64,000 bases of DNA from Synechococcus sp. PCC 7335. Lineage in GTDB: Bacteria; Cyanobacteriota; Cyanobacteriia; Phormidesmidales; Phormidesmidaceae. The notes under the pieces are model-generated. The model was not told the origin of the DNA. It searched no databases and saw only the letters and a list, made by a program, of their open reading frames with translations. Of this stretch, positions 26,720 through 36,264 are shown in pieces; positions within the stretch are counted from its first letter, which is position 1, and every line of letters begins with the position of its first letter. A program made the translations under genes and the position numbers. The DNA lies in assembly GCF_000155595.1 (NCBI RefSeq), contig NZ_DS989904.1:3502997-3566996 (forward strand), given 5' to 3'.

Positions 26720-27553
26720 TTAGAGATACTTCTATGTTGTATGAGCTGTATGACAAATGACCAGACCATAGGCAGCTCCATCCCCTTGAATCCTTGTCAA
26801 TAGGTTCTTGTTATGGCCTCAATAGACTCAACCAAGCTAACACTCCTGCTTGTTTATACTGTAAGGCTATTCAACCACAGGCACGCACTAAAGTTTTTGG
26901 CGGATTGCCGTAAACCAAAACCGTCCTCTCAATCCGATTGGTCAATTAGAGTAGATAAAAATGCTAGATATTCAAGTGAAAGATATAGCAAAGCGTGGAG
27001 CGTGGGTGCATACGCTTCGAGAAGGTAAAGCCTACGGACTAGGCTATGACAGCGCTATAGAACAGGGGATGTAACCTTTCTAGGTGTGGTCAGCAAAGTG
27101 CCCAAAAGCTATCTGCTAATGCATCCTTGTTACAGTCCGCATGTATATCTCTTAACTATGTTCGTGGGTGCTTTATTGAGCTGCTTCAATCAGCGGTAGG
27201 TTTGTGTCTTATCACAACTTAGCCTTGCAACTTTTAGACCAAGTTAGTGATTATGTTGATGCAAAAGCCATAAAAGCTTTCCTACGAAGACGTCAACCAA
27301 CTGGCCTCTTGTTGCGTCTGTTGTTTTCTAATGTTGTTGGGTTCTCAAACGCTGTCGGCGTAAAAAGTAATATCATCAACTGCGAAACATAGTGGACATA
27401 CTGTTCGTAAGATCTAACGGTGTCGTTTGTTAGTCCAAAAGCTCTGGACTTATTCTGTAGACAAGGTTCGCTCCCTATCGATCGTCTAGGTTCCATTATC
27501 GAGCTGTACGGTAGCATCATCTATATGTAGCGCCGCGATCGCCTGATTCACTC
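26720..27553. other. 834-bp region without a convincing gene
   Basis: This gap separates the divergent hybrid kinase and the multi-GAF kinase. Small open frames occur at 26813-27028 and 27204-27392, and a 37-codon one at 26961-27074 (starting MLDIQVKDIAKRGAW). None has a clear ribosome binding site or a family I recognise. It could hold a decayed gene or unseen small RNAs, besides the promoters of both kinases. Confidence 0.45.
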
Positions 27554-30500
27554 ATGGCTCCTTCCAACCCGCAGAATGCTCGTCAGCACATGACTAGTAC
27601 AGACTATCCAGCAGACGTGACGCGATCGCCCCATTTACTAGCAGGTGTGGCAGAGGCGGCTCGAAAGCTATTGGCCATTGAAGATTTTGACGCGGCAGTT
27701 AATGGTACCTTAGAGACACTCGCCCGCTCTGCAAATATTGATCGTATTTTCGTTCTGCAGCATCATTCAGCGACAGACACTGCACCAGAATTTGCTACTT
27801 GTCCTTATGAATGGACGCTTCCGGGTGTACCTCTCCACCGGGACGTACCAGGGCGTTTTCCGATGGTGTATGGCGAGATTGAGGGATTTAGCGAGTGGAT
27901 ACAAGCGCTGAAGGCGGGTGAGCCAGTTCAAAAGCTAAAAAGGGAGATGTCAGCGAAGGGACAAGCTTTGCAGGATGTCGATCAGGCGCTGTCGGTGCTG
28001 ACGGTGCCGATCTTTATAGAAGGCGAGTATTGGGGCAGTTTTGGCTTTGATGACTGCACCACAGAGCGGGTATGGGGCGAGACGGAGATTGCGGTGCTAG
28101 AGACGGCGGCGGCGACCTTTGCGGCAGCGTTGCAGCGACGGGGCAGTGTAGAGACGCTGCGGAGCCGGGATGCGCTGCTCGATAGTGTGAACGGTGCGGC
28201 GCAGGTATTAGTGGCGAATGAGAATTTGAATGAGGCGATCGCGCAGGCACTGCGAATTTTAGGGGAAGGGACACGGCAAGATCGGGTATATGTGTTTGAG
28301 AATGTGTACCCGAATGGGCCTGACGAAGTGTTTTGGGATATTCCTTATGAATGGACAACTTGTAGCATTCCACTTGGCTCAGAAGTCGCAGGAGAAGATA
28401 TTCCTATTGCAATGGCATCTTTCCCATCTGAAATAGTGAAACCGTTCTTTGACGGACAGACTATCCAGTTTTTAACGCGCGAGCTTAGAGATGACGCAAG
28501 AGAGTTGAATGAAAAAATTTCAGCTCTTTCTATGTTGGCTGTCCCCATATACGTACAGGGTCTGTGGTGGGGAGTTTTAGGATTCGATGATTGCACGATT
28601 GAGCGGGTGTGGAGCGAGGCGGAGATAGCAGTATTAGAGACGGCGGCGGGTTGTGTGGGCAGTGCGATTGAGCGCGATCGCAATCAAAAAGCCCGTATGG
28701 CTCAGATAGCAGCGCATAACCAAGCTTTGGCAGAGCGCGATCGCATTCTCGAAGCGACGGCGGCAGCAGCGAACGTGATGCTGGTGAATAACGATTTTGA
28801 GAGCGCGGTGAATGAGGCGCTGAAAATCGTGGGTGAAGGGTTAGATGTTGATCGCGTTAATTTGGGCAAGTACTTTAAAGCAACATCTTTTGAAGAGGTA
28901 GATAATATCCAGTTTCTGTATGAATGGAATGTATCTGACACTATTATCCAGGCAGCACATCCAGAATTCTCAAGGATTACTAACGAGGGTATAGAGCTTG
29001 TCTTTGAGATGATTGAAAGTGGCAGAATCTTCGGTGGCGTAGTAGATGACCTAGCAGAACCCTTTCGTAGCATCCAAATAGAACTAGGCGTACAATCTAC
29101 CTACTCAATTCCAGTGCATGTCTCAGGTCAATGTTGGGGAATTCTGGGCCTCGACGATTGCCATCGGAAAACGCGCCGCAGTGAATCGGAACTTGAAGCG
29201 CTCAAGACGTTAGCGAACTGTATTGGTAGCACCATTGAGCGCGATTGCATTCAACAAGCCCGAGAGCAAGCAGAGCGCACGGCGCTGATTGGGAAAGAGC
29301 GGGCAGCGAGAGCGGACGAGTTAGAAGCGGCGAATAAAGTATTGAAGGTACGCGATCGCTGGCTACAAACGACTGCTGCTGCGGCGAACAAACTGCTTTC
29401 GGCTACCGATGTGGCGGCGAGTGTGGATGCGGCACTGGCGACGATTGGAGAGAATTTGGAGTGCGATCGCCTCTCTGTGATGCGCTATCTTGCCGATCAT
29501 GACAGCCATCCGTTAGGTGCCATGAAATCTCTCTACGAGTGGGGCGCAGCAGGCATCCGGTCTCAAAAAGAAGACTCTGAGCTACAGGTTATTTCGGCAG
29601 CGGGCTTAGAGGATTGGTTTGATCAGTTCTTGAAAGGTGAATGCATCGGTGGCAATGTCTCTAATATGGCAGAGCCAGCGCGAAGCGGACAAACGGCGCT
29701 CGGTGTGTTATCAACCTACTCGGTGCCTATTTTCATCGATGGACTGCTGTGGGGCATTGTAGCTATGGACTACTGCCATGAGGAGAAGCAGCTAGCAGCC
29801 CCGGAGCTAGCGGTGTTTCAAACAGCGGCAACCTGTGTGGGGAGTGCGATTCATCAGGCGCAGATCCGGCAAAATAAAGCTGAAAAAGCAGTTTTAGCAG
29901 AGAGAGAGAAAGCCGCCCGCGAAAGAGCAGCAGAACTGGCAAAAACTAATGAAGCTGTTAGTAGAACGCTGGAGACACTTGCAGCGAACCCAGAATTAGA
30001 CAACTTTCTCTGTTTACTAGTGCAAGAACTCTCTGAAATTGTGGGTGCTCATAACACAGGATTGTTTTTATATGAGGCCGAATCGAACATGCTGCGTCGT
30101 CATGTGCATGTTCAAGATGGAAAAGCCTATATCGGCCCAGTTCCTCGCGATGCTGAAATGCTAAGACATCCATTTCCAGCGGATATAACAGATATCTGGC
30201 GGCTTATTGTTGAATCCCCTCAGCCAATAACGTTTGCTGAGACGGGAGCACCTGAAGAAAACCCAGTAGACTTGTGGTGGGAAGATACTGTCGCTTGGCA
30301 CATTAGCGAAGGGCATCGTCAGCTTGCCTGTGCTCGGCTGAAAGTGGGTAATATTCCGCTTGGCTTCATCGGTTTCTGTTTTAGAGAGCAGATAGTATTT
30401 TCTGATGAAAAACTCGAACTTGTTCAGGCGCTAGCTAATCAGGCGACTTTGGCAATTCACCTGACACACCTCGCGGAAGAAGCCAAGCAGGCCGCTATTT

Positions 30501-33500
30501 TACAAGAACAAGAGAAAGCGACAGAGGCGCGGGCTGCAGAACTAGCGAAAACAAACGAGGCGATCGCGCAAACGCTTACAACCCTGACTGAAACCCCAGA
30601 GTTAGACGAATTTCTCGGCCAGATCCTGATCAAGATTAGCGAACCTATCGAAGCCTGCAAAGCACATTTGTTTCTATATGACAAAGAAACAGATACGTTG
30701 AATCAGCATATTGCTGTTGAAGACGGACAAGCCTTCAAAGGCTCGGCTCCGAATCATCCTGATCTATTTCGTCACCCTATTCCAGTCGATTTGTCACCTG
30801 CTTGGGAACATATTGTCAACTCGCCTAAGCCTTGGACACTAGACGAGAGCAACCCCGGTAGCGCTGAGCTTTGGTGGCCAGAATCACTTCCCTGGCATCG
30901 TGCCGAAGGGCATCGCGCTGCGACCTGCGCCTGTATGAGAATCGGCAATAAACCTATCGGCTTTATCGGCTTTGCCTTTCGACATATTGCCGTACTCACT
31001 GACGAACAGCTCGAATTCATTCAAGCCCTCACTAATCAAGCGACGCTTTCTATCCAGCTCACTCGCCTCGCCGAAGAAGCTAAGCAAGCCGCTATCTTGC
31101 AAGAGCAAGAGAAGGCTGCCCGTGATCGCGCCGCAGAACTTGCCAAAGCCAATGAATCGATTGGCCAAACCCTCACCAACCTAGCCGCCCGCCCCAAGCT
31201 AGACGAATTTTTAGGCTACATCCTAGCCGAAATGTCTAACCAAGTCGAAGCCTGCAAAGCACATTTGTTCCTCTACGACGCCCCTACGCATACCCTCACC
31301 CAGCGCGTCGCCGTTCAGGACGGTGAATTTTATCTAGGCACAGGCCCCAGTGATCCTGAAGTATTACGTCACCCGGTTCCGGCAGATATTACGACTGCGT
31401 GGGAGCTCATGATCAATTCATCTCAGCCCCTCACCTATGACGACGCACAGCCTTTTGACGAAACTATCTGGTGGCCAAATACAGTTGAATGGCACAGAAG
31501 TCAGGGACACAAGGCGCTCACCTGCATTCCTATGAAAGCCGGCGATCAGCCCATCGGCTACATCGGTTTTGCATTCTACAACCGCACTTTCCTCTCCGAT
31601 GAGCAGCTAGAGTTCATACAGGCGCTGGCAAATCAAGCGATTGTCGCCATTCAACTCACCCGCCTTGGAGAAGAAGCCAAGCAAGCCGCCGTCTTGCAAG
31701 CACAAGAAAAAGCCGCCAGTGCCAGAGCTGCCGAACTGGCTAAAACCAACCAAGCCCTAAGCCAAACCCTAGACGCCCTGACCACCGAGCCAGAACTTGA
31801 TCGCTTCCTCGGGCAAATTCTCACCCAAATTGTTGAGCAAATTGGCGCTGACGATACGCATCTGTTTTTGTATGACGAAGCCACCGATACCTTGCGATCG
31901 CACATCGCTGTCCAAGACGACCAGATCTATCGCGGCTATGTCCCCGATGCGCCCCCCCTCTTCCATCAGCCCTTCCCTGCCAACATCACCCCCACCTGGC
32001 AAATCGCAATCGAGCTATCTGTTCCCATCACCCTAGAGACCCACGATCCAGATAGCGTTCAATACACCTGGCCAACTGTACAGCCGTGGCACGAAGCGAG
32101 AGGGCATCAGTCAGCCACTTGCTTTTGCCTCAAAGTCGGCAGTCAGCCCATCGGCCTAGTCGGCTTTGCGTTTTGCGATCGCAGCACCCTCACCGAAGAG
32201 CAGCTCGAATTCATCCAGGCCCTGATCAACCAAGCCACCTTAGCTATTCATCTCACCCGCCTCGGCGAAGAAGCTAAGCAGGCCGCCGTCTTGCAAGCAC
32301 AAGAAAAAGCCGCCAGTGCCAGAGCTGCCGAACTCACTAAAACCAATCAGGCCCTAAGCCAAACCCTAGATGTCCTAACCACCGAGCCAGAACTCGATCG
32401 CTTCCTTGGCCAGATTCTCACCCAAATTGTTGAGCAAATTGGCGCCGACGATACGCATCTGTTTTTGTATGACGAAGCCACCGATACCTTGCGATCACAC
32501 ATCGCTGTCCAAGACGATCAGGTCTATCTCGGCCATGCTCCCAACGATCCCGAACTCTTCTATCAGCCTTTTCCCACAGACATCACCGATGCATGGCAAA
32601 TGATGACGGCTTCGCGCGAACCACTCATATTTGACGAAATTCGTCGGGATGTCACTGACTTCTATTGGCCGACCACCCTAGAGTGGCACGAAGCTAGAGG
32701 CCACCAATCAGCAGCTTGTATCTGCCTAAAAGTTGGTAGCCAACCCATCGGCCTTATCGGCTTTGCCTTCCGCAGCATCGCTATCCTCACCACCGAACAA
32801 ATCGAATTCATCCAAGCCCTCACCAACCAAGCCACCCTCTCCATTCACCTCACCCAGCTCGCCGACCAAAGCAAAGCCGCCGCCCTCTCAGTTGCCCTCA
32901 CCGAAGAACGCAACCGCCTCGCCCGCGAAATTCACGACACCCTCGCCCAAGCCTTCACCGGCGTGTCGCTTCAGCTCGAAGCTGCCCGCAGTGCCCTCAC
33001 CAAAGCCGCCGCCTCGGTTGCCGCCGAGCGTGATCCGCTTCCCCCCGCCTTCGATCAAACCCAAACCTTTATCCTCCGCGCCCGCGATCTCTCTCGCCAA
33101 GGACTCTCCGAAGCTCGCCGCTCTGTTCGCGCCCTCCGCTCCCAGGCGCTAGAAACCGACACCCTACCCACTGCCCTGCGCAAGGTTCTCAACCAAATCA
33201 ACCACGACACCCACCTCGACACCCAGTTCTATCTCGAAGGCACCCCCGAACCCCTACCCGACGATATCCAGCTCCACTTGCTACGCATCAGCCAAGAAGC
33301 CATCACCAACGCCCTGCGCCACGCCCAGGCCACCCAAATCGATCTCACCCTAGCCTTCGAGCCCAGAGAAATTCAGCTCCGCATCGTCGACGACGGCATT
33401 GGATTTACGCCCAGCTCACAAGCCGGCAGTGGCTTTGGCCTCGTCGGCATCCGAGAACGAGTCGCCCGGTTTCACGGCACATTTCAGCTATCGAGCAGCC

Positions 33501-33583
33501 CCGGCGTAGGCACAACCATAGAAGTCACCGTGCCCTTTCCCACAGCGCCGTCTGTTCCACCCCCTGCTATCCAGCCGCCATAG
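27554..33583 (+). CDS. Giant multi-GAF sensor histidine kinase (HisKA_3/HATPase)
   Basis: This 2009-residue protein has no transmembrane segment. Residues about 23-776 hold four GAF-like modules sharing (F/L)xxDDC and ETAA motifs (near 23, 206, 396 and 602). Residues about 783-1777 hold five further GAF-like units exactly 199 residues apart, each led by a coiled coil (AxLAKTNEA) and each with an invariant WH-x4-H-x4-C (His at 916, 1115, 1314, 1513, 1712). The C-terminus is a NarL-class kinase: His1794 in REIHDTLAQAFTGV and an ATPase with RIVDDGIGF and GFGLVGIRERV. Its likely partner is the response regulator 130 bp downstream. The ligand or signal is unknown. The last two 199-residue units are nearly identical in DNA, so recent copying is likely. 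Confidence 0.92.
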   Translation: MAPSNPQNARQHMTSTDYPADVTRSPHLLAGVAEAARKLLAIEDFDAAVNGTLETLARSANIDRIFVLQHHSATDTAPEFATCPYEWTLPGVPLHRDVPGRFPMVYGEIEGFSEWIQALKAGEPVQKLKREMSAKGQALQDVDQALSVLTVPIFIEGEYWGSFGFDDCTTERVWGETEIAVLETAAATFAAALQRRGSVETLRSRDALLDSVNGAAQVLVANENLNEAIAQALRILGEGTRQDRVYVFENVYPNGPDEVFWDIPYEWTTCSIPLGSEVAGEDIPIAMASFPSEIVKPFFDGQTIQFLTRELRDDARELNEKISALSMLAVPIYVQGLWWGVLGFDDCTIERVWSEAEIAVLETAAGCVGSAIERDRNQKARMAQIAAHNQALAERDRILEATAAAANVMLVNNDFESAVNEALKIVGEGLDVDRVNLGKYFKATSFEEVDNIQFLYEWNVSDTIIQAAHPEFSRITNEGIELVFEMIESGRIFGGVVDDLAEPFRSIQIELGVQSTYSIPVHVSGQCWGILGLDDCHRKTRRSESELEALKTLANCIGSTIERDCIQQAREQAERTALIGKERAARADELEAANKVLKVRDRWLQTTAAAANKLLSATDVAASVDAALATIGENLECDRLSVMRYLADHDSHPLGAMKSLYEWGAAGIRSQKEDSELQVISAAGLEDWFDQFLKGECIGGNVSNMAEPARSGQTALGVLSTYSVPIFIDGLLWGIVAMDYCHEEKQLAAPELAVFQTAATCVGSAIHQAQIRQNKAEKAVLAEREKAARERAAELAKTNEAVSRTLETLAANPELDNFLCLLVQELSEIVGAHNTGLFLYEAESNMLRRHVHVQDGKAYIGPVPRDAEMLRHPFPADITDIWRLIVESPQPITFAETGAPEENPVDLWWEDTVAWHISEGHRQLACARLKVGNIPLGFIGFCFREQIVFSDEKLELVQALANQATLAIHLTHLAEEAKQAAILQEQEKATEARAAELAKTNEAIAQTLTTLTETPELDEFLGQILIKISEPIEACKAHLFLYDKETDTLNQHIAVEDGQAFKGSAPNHPDLFRHPIPVDLSPAWEHIVNSPKPWTLDESNPGSAELWWPESLPWHRAEGHRAATCACMRIGNKPIGFIGFAFRHIAVLTDEQLEFIQALTNQATLSIQLTRLAEEAKQAAILQEQEKAARDRAAELAKANESIGQTLTNLAARPKLDEFLGYILAEMSNQVEACKAHLFLYDAPTHTLTQRVAVQDGEFYLGTGPSDPEVLRHPVPADITTAWELMINSSQPLTYDDAQPFDETIWWPNTVEWHRSQGHKALTCIPMKAGDQPIGYIGFAFYNRTFLSDEQLEFIQALANQAIVAIQLTRLGEEAKQAAVLQAQEKAASARAAELAKTNQALSQTLDALTTEPELDRFLGQILTQIVEQIGADDTHLFLYDEATDTLRSHIAVQDDQIYRGYVPDAPPLFHQPFPANITPTWQIAIELSVPITLETHDPDSVQYTWPTVQPWHEARGHQSATCFCLKVGSQPIGLVGFAFCDRSTLTEEQLEFIQALINQATLAIHLTRLGEEAKQAAVLQAQEKAASARAAELTKTNQALSQTLDVLTTEPELDRFLGQILTQIVEQIGADDTHLFLYDEATDTLRSHIAVQDDQVYLGHAPNDPELFYQPFPTDITDAWQMMTASREPLIFDEIRRDVTDFYWPTTLEWHEARGHQSAACICLKVGSQPIGLIGFAFRSIAILTTEQIEFIQALTNQATLSIHLTQLADQSKAAALSVALTEERNRLAREIHDTLAQAFTGVSLQLEAARSALTKAAASVAAERDPLPPAFDQTQTFILRARDLSRQGLSEARRSVRALRSQALETDTLPTALRKVLNQINHDTHLDTQFYLEGTPEPLPDDIQLHLLRISQEAITNALRHAQATQIDLTLAFEPREIQLRIVDDGIGFTPSSQAGSGFGLVGIRERVARFHGTFQLSSSPGVGTTIEVTVPFPTAPSVPPPAIQPP
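31679..32528 (+). repeat. Near-identical 597-bp tandem units inside the multi-GAF kinase gene
   Basis: DNA from about 31679 matches DNA from 32276 with about 16 differences in the first 250 bases by hand alignment, at an offset of 597 bp. Similarity falls in the middle of each unit and rises again at the WHEARGHQSA segment. This fits a duplication or later gene conversion between the fourth and fifth 199-residue units. Confidence 0.85.
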
Positions 33584-33713
33584 CTGCGATCGCGTCAGCA
33601 GCAAGCACCTTTGTACCCCATCGTCTGTTTCTTGCAAGTCGACTTTCCGCAAAAGGTTAGACAGCCAACCCACCGATCCAACAAGATAAAACTAATCCCT
33701 AGCGATCGCTTCT

Positions 33714-34364
33714 ATGTCAGATACCACGTCAAATACCACCGAGCCCATCACCCTTCTCATCGCCGAAGACCACGGTATTGTCCGCCAGGCTATCGTCTCC
33801 ATCCTAGAGCTACAAGAAGATCTCACAGTAGTCGCCGAAGCCAAAGATGGCATCGAGGCAGTGAGTCTGTATCAAACTCATCAGCCCGATATCACCCTGA
33901 TGGACTTGCGAATGCCGCAACTAGAAGGCGTCGAAGCAATCCAGCGCATCCGCCAAAGCAACCCCAAAGCTCAGATCATTATCTTGACCACCTACGACAC
34001 CGATGAAGATATCTATCGAGGCTTACAAGCCGGAGCCAGAGGCTACGTCCTCAAAGACGCCGACTTTGAAGACCTAGTAAAGGCCGTTCGCACTGTCCAC
34101 GGTGGCAAGCGCTATCTGCCTGCTAATGTAGCGCTAAAGCTCGCCGATAGAATGACTACTGAAGAGCTTACCGAACGCGAGCGCGAAGTGCTCAACCTGC
34201 TAGCATTTGGCAGCGGCAATGCCAGTCTAGCCAAAGCGCTGCATATCTCTGAAGGCACCGTCAAGTTTCACGTCAATCATATCTTTCAAAAATTAGGCGT
34301 CCATGACCGCACCCAGGCCGTCATCGTCGCCCTCAAAAGGGGCTTAATCCGACTAGACGATTAG
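33714..34364 (+). CDS. NarL/FixJ-family response regulator
   Basis: This 216-residue protein has a receiver domain (EDHGIVRQAI acidic pocket, phospho-acceptor Asp in LMDLRMPQLEG, TTYDTDEDI and LKDADF switch residues) and a C-terminal LuxR-type HTH (TEREREVLNLLAFGSGNASL, then SEGTVKFHVNHIFQKLGVHD). It lies 130 bp after the NarL-class multi-GAF kinase on the same strand, so the two form a likely two-component pair. It should act as a DNA-binding transcription factor; target genes are unknown. The ATG start leaves a short Thr/Ser-rich N-terminus before the receiver. Confidence 0.95.
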   Translation: MSDTTSNTTEPITLLIAEDHGIVRQAIVSILELQEDLTVVAEAKDGIEAVSLYQTHQPDITLMDLRMPQLEGVEAIQRIRQSNPKAQIIILTTYDTDEDIYRGLQAGARGYVLKDADFEDLVKAVRTVHGGKRYLPANVALKLADRMTTEELTEREREVLNLLAFGSGNASLAKALHISEGTVKFHVNHIFQKLGVHDRTQAVIVALKRGLIRLDD

Positions 34365-34401
34365 ATCACTATTAGACCTAGATCGCAAATAGATTAGAAC
34401 G

Positions 34402-34963
34402 CTAAAACACAAACACCCCACCCCCTGACTCAACAGTCAGATTACTAACTTCCGTATCCAGGTCATCAGTAGGTTGAACCACCAATTTCAGCGTACCATC
34501 TTCAACAGAACTCACTTCGGCTGTTGTCAATCCACTCTTTGTCAATCGATTTCTCGTTATATTTTCAAAAGAGAAAGTTACCGTCGTAGGGACATGAAGA
34601 TTTGACAGAGTAATATCGCTACCTGCCGCTATCGCTACCTGCCGCTAAGGTTCGAGGCTCAGTATCCCCTAAAGCCTGATAAATCAGTGGAGCAGCCGTC
34701 GCATTCTCTAGAGAGACACTCACCCGTCCCTCATCGATCGGCATCATCATCATCGGCGTTCGACCAAGCGAAGCATCTGCTGGAATAAACGTATTTGCTA
34801 GCCCCGATTGAGGTAACTGAGGTAGCTGATCAGTTGTAGCTTGTGCTAGCAACACTGATTGAGACTGAGCTGTTCGGGAAGTAACAGGGGTTTGATACGT
34901 TGCAGTCACAAGCAGCGCTGAGATCACCCCACTTGCAAACAGAATTGATTGAGTAAATGTCAT
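34402..34963 (-). pseudogene. Small exported protein gene disrupted by a 16-bp tandem duplication
   Basis: The frame from the ATG at 34963 reads a signal-peptide-like start (MTFTQSILFASGVISALLV) and runs 114 codons to a TAG at 34619. Just before that stop, ATCGCTACCTGCCGCT occurs twice in tandem (34615-34646). With one copy removed, the frame stays open for another 68 or so codons, through a hydrophilic beta-rich segment ending ESGGGVFVF, to a TAG at 34402; the total would be 181 residues. So an ancestral longer gene appears frameshifted. I do not recognise the family. It may be a true pseudogene, a reversible switch, or a truncated but working protein. Confidence 0.7.
34615..34646. repeat. 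Perfect 16-bp tandem duplication inside the exported-protein gene
   Basis: ATCGCTACCTGCCGCT occurs at 34615-34630 and 34631-34646. The length is not a multiple of three and it breaks the reading frame of the - strand gene. Confidence 0.95.
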
Positions 34964-35615
34964 AGTTAGCTACCGGAGTACAGTGATGATGTAGCTAAGC
35001 CTAATCAGGCAACCACTAGAGCTGATTAACTAACTATGAGAATTGTGTCTACAAGAACTAAGAAAACCGAATAATTAGCTTTCTGTAGACCAAGTAAGAT
35101 AATTCATTCACTTGCTCTAGACAAGCGAGTTTACTTCACAACTTCCTCAAACTATTGCTTTAACCTAAGTCTGGGCAGGGCTAAGGGAGTCTTAAGAGAG
35201 TCTAGTGTGGAGTGTGGTGATAAAGGAGTGCGCTAGAAAAGCGCGTCAGTGAGAATGAATGAACAGAAAACAGGTTCAAAAAGCCAGTAGAGAAAAAAAG
35301 GAGAAAAGAAAGCCAAGAATGAGCTTACTCCGAGGTAACATTACGATGCGTTGTGATGCGTCGTAACATTGTTATGGGCTCAAGTTATAAGCCCAATCGC
35401 AGTAGATTCGAGCGCAGCATCAAACACACAGTCATAAATACAGCGTTTCAGAGCGTTTCACGGATGCATCTGTGAAACGCTTGTTACTATGCCTGTTGTT
35501 CTAGCCGTTGTTCTACAAGGCTTCTACCCGTGCATATAGAAATTCATTAAGTACAAATCGCATATGTACTTCAGCATGAAAGACGTCACAGTGAAGTAGC
35601 CATACAGAACTCGGA
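34964..35615. other. 652-bp intergenic region with repeats and a hairpin
   Basis: The region between the frameshifted gene and the acidic protein gene has no convincing reading frame. It has a purine-rich stretch around 35270-35330, an imperfect pair GATGCGTTGT/GATGCGTCGT (35345-35364) flanked by inverted TAACAT arms, and the AGCGTTTCAC hairpin at 35452-35481. A small RNA is possible but not shown. Confidence 0.45.
35442..35481. repeat. Direct and inverted AGCGTTTCA copies forming a hairpin
   Basis: AGCGTTTCA occurs at 35442-35450 and again at 35452-35460. The second copy plus C pairs perfectly with GTGAAACGCT (35472-35481), giving a 10-bp stem with a 10-base loop. No T-run follows on either strand. 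It lies about 135 bp after the stop of the acidic protein gene. Confidence 0.7.
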
Positions 35616-35999
35616 TCAAATCATCCCAGGACCTTTATGTTGCCAGTTTGTTTTTGGAGATAAATTACCCTCCTCATCCTTTGATAGCGCATCACGCTCA
35701 GCGGCTCTTTGCTGAGCAACGATCTCTTCTTCTTCTGCTAGATCGCCCGGCTCATTAACGTACATAGGCGGTTCAACGGCATAATTATTGATCAGTCCTT
35801 CTGGATCAACTGTATAGCCATCGCGCGTATGAATATGCTCTGTGTCTTTGGCATCGTCATGTTCTACCTGTGCAAAACGGGTACCTTCTCTAGCTTCTCT
35901 AGCGGCCGTCTCAGAAGGGACAAGATGCGGATCGTAGTGAGACGGTATCTTGTCCATCTTGTCTTGATCGCTATTAACTGAATCTTTTCGAGTAGTCAT
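35616..35999 (-). CDS. Acidic hydrophilic protein of unknown function
   Basis: This 127-residue protein is rich in Asp, Glu and Lys, with no hydrophobic segment and no Cys, and is probably disordered. Visible pieces include HYDPHLVPSETAAREAREGT, DGYTVDPEGLINNYAVEPPM and the C-terminal NWQHKGPGMI. I do not recognise the family. The ATG is supported by GGAGAG about 7 bp upstream. Such hydrophilic proteins are often stress-linked, but that is inference. The gene is monocistronic, with gaps of several hundred bases on each side. Confidence 0.75.
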   Translation of the reverse strand: MTTRKDSVNSDQDKMDKIPSHYDPHLVPSETAAREAREGTRFAQVEHDDAKDTEHIHTRDGYTVDPEGLINNYAVEPPMYVNEPGDLAEEEEIVAQQRAAERDALSKDEEGNLSPKTNWQHKGPGMI

Positions 36000-36264
36000 A
36001 TCTTCTCTCCCGATAGCAGCGTTTACAAAGACTTTCTTTGATACTAGAACGTACAGACTAAAGCAATGAGCAAATTTTACGTTTCGTGAGAATTCTTCTG
36101 AGATTTCTTTTTAGCTAGCTGTTCTTTGCCGATCTATAGGCGATTAATTTCTGATTCAATTGTCTATCTTCAACAAATCCTCAAGTTTGATAGTTATTCT
36201 CAAAGATAAGCAATGCTATGACTAAACGGCTTTGTGAATTAGCGCTGTAGGACAAAATCGAACA

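Noticed and set aside
27554..33583. Many overlapping open frames on both strands inside the multi-GAF kinase gene
   Set aside because: They are shadows caused by the repeated and C-rich sequence of the real frame, with repeated Ser/Pro-rich low-complexity content and no family likeness.
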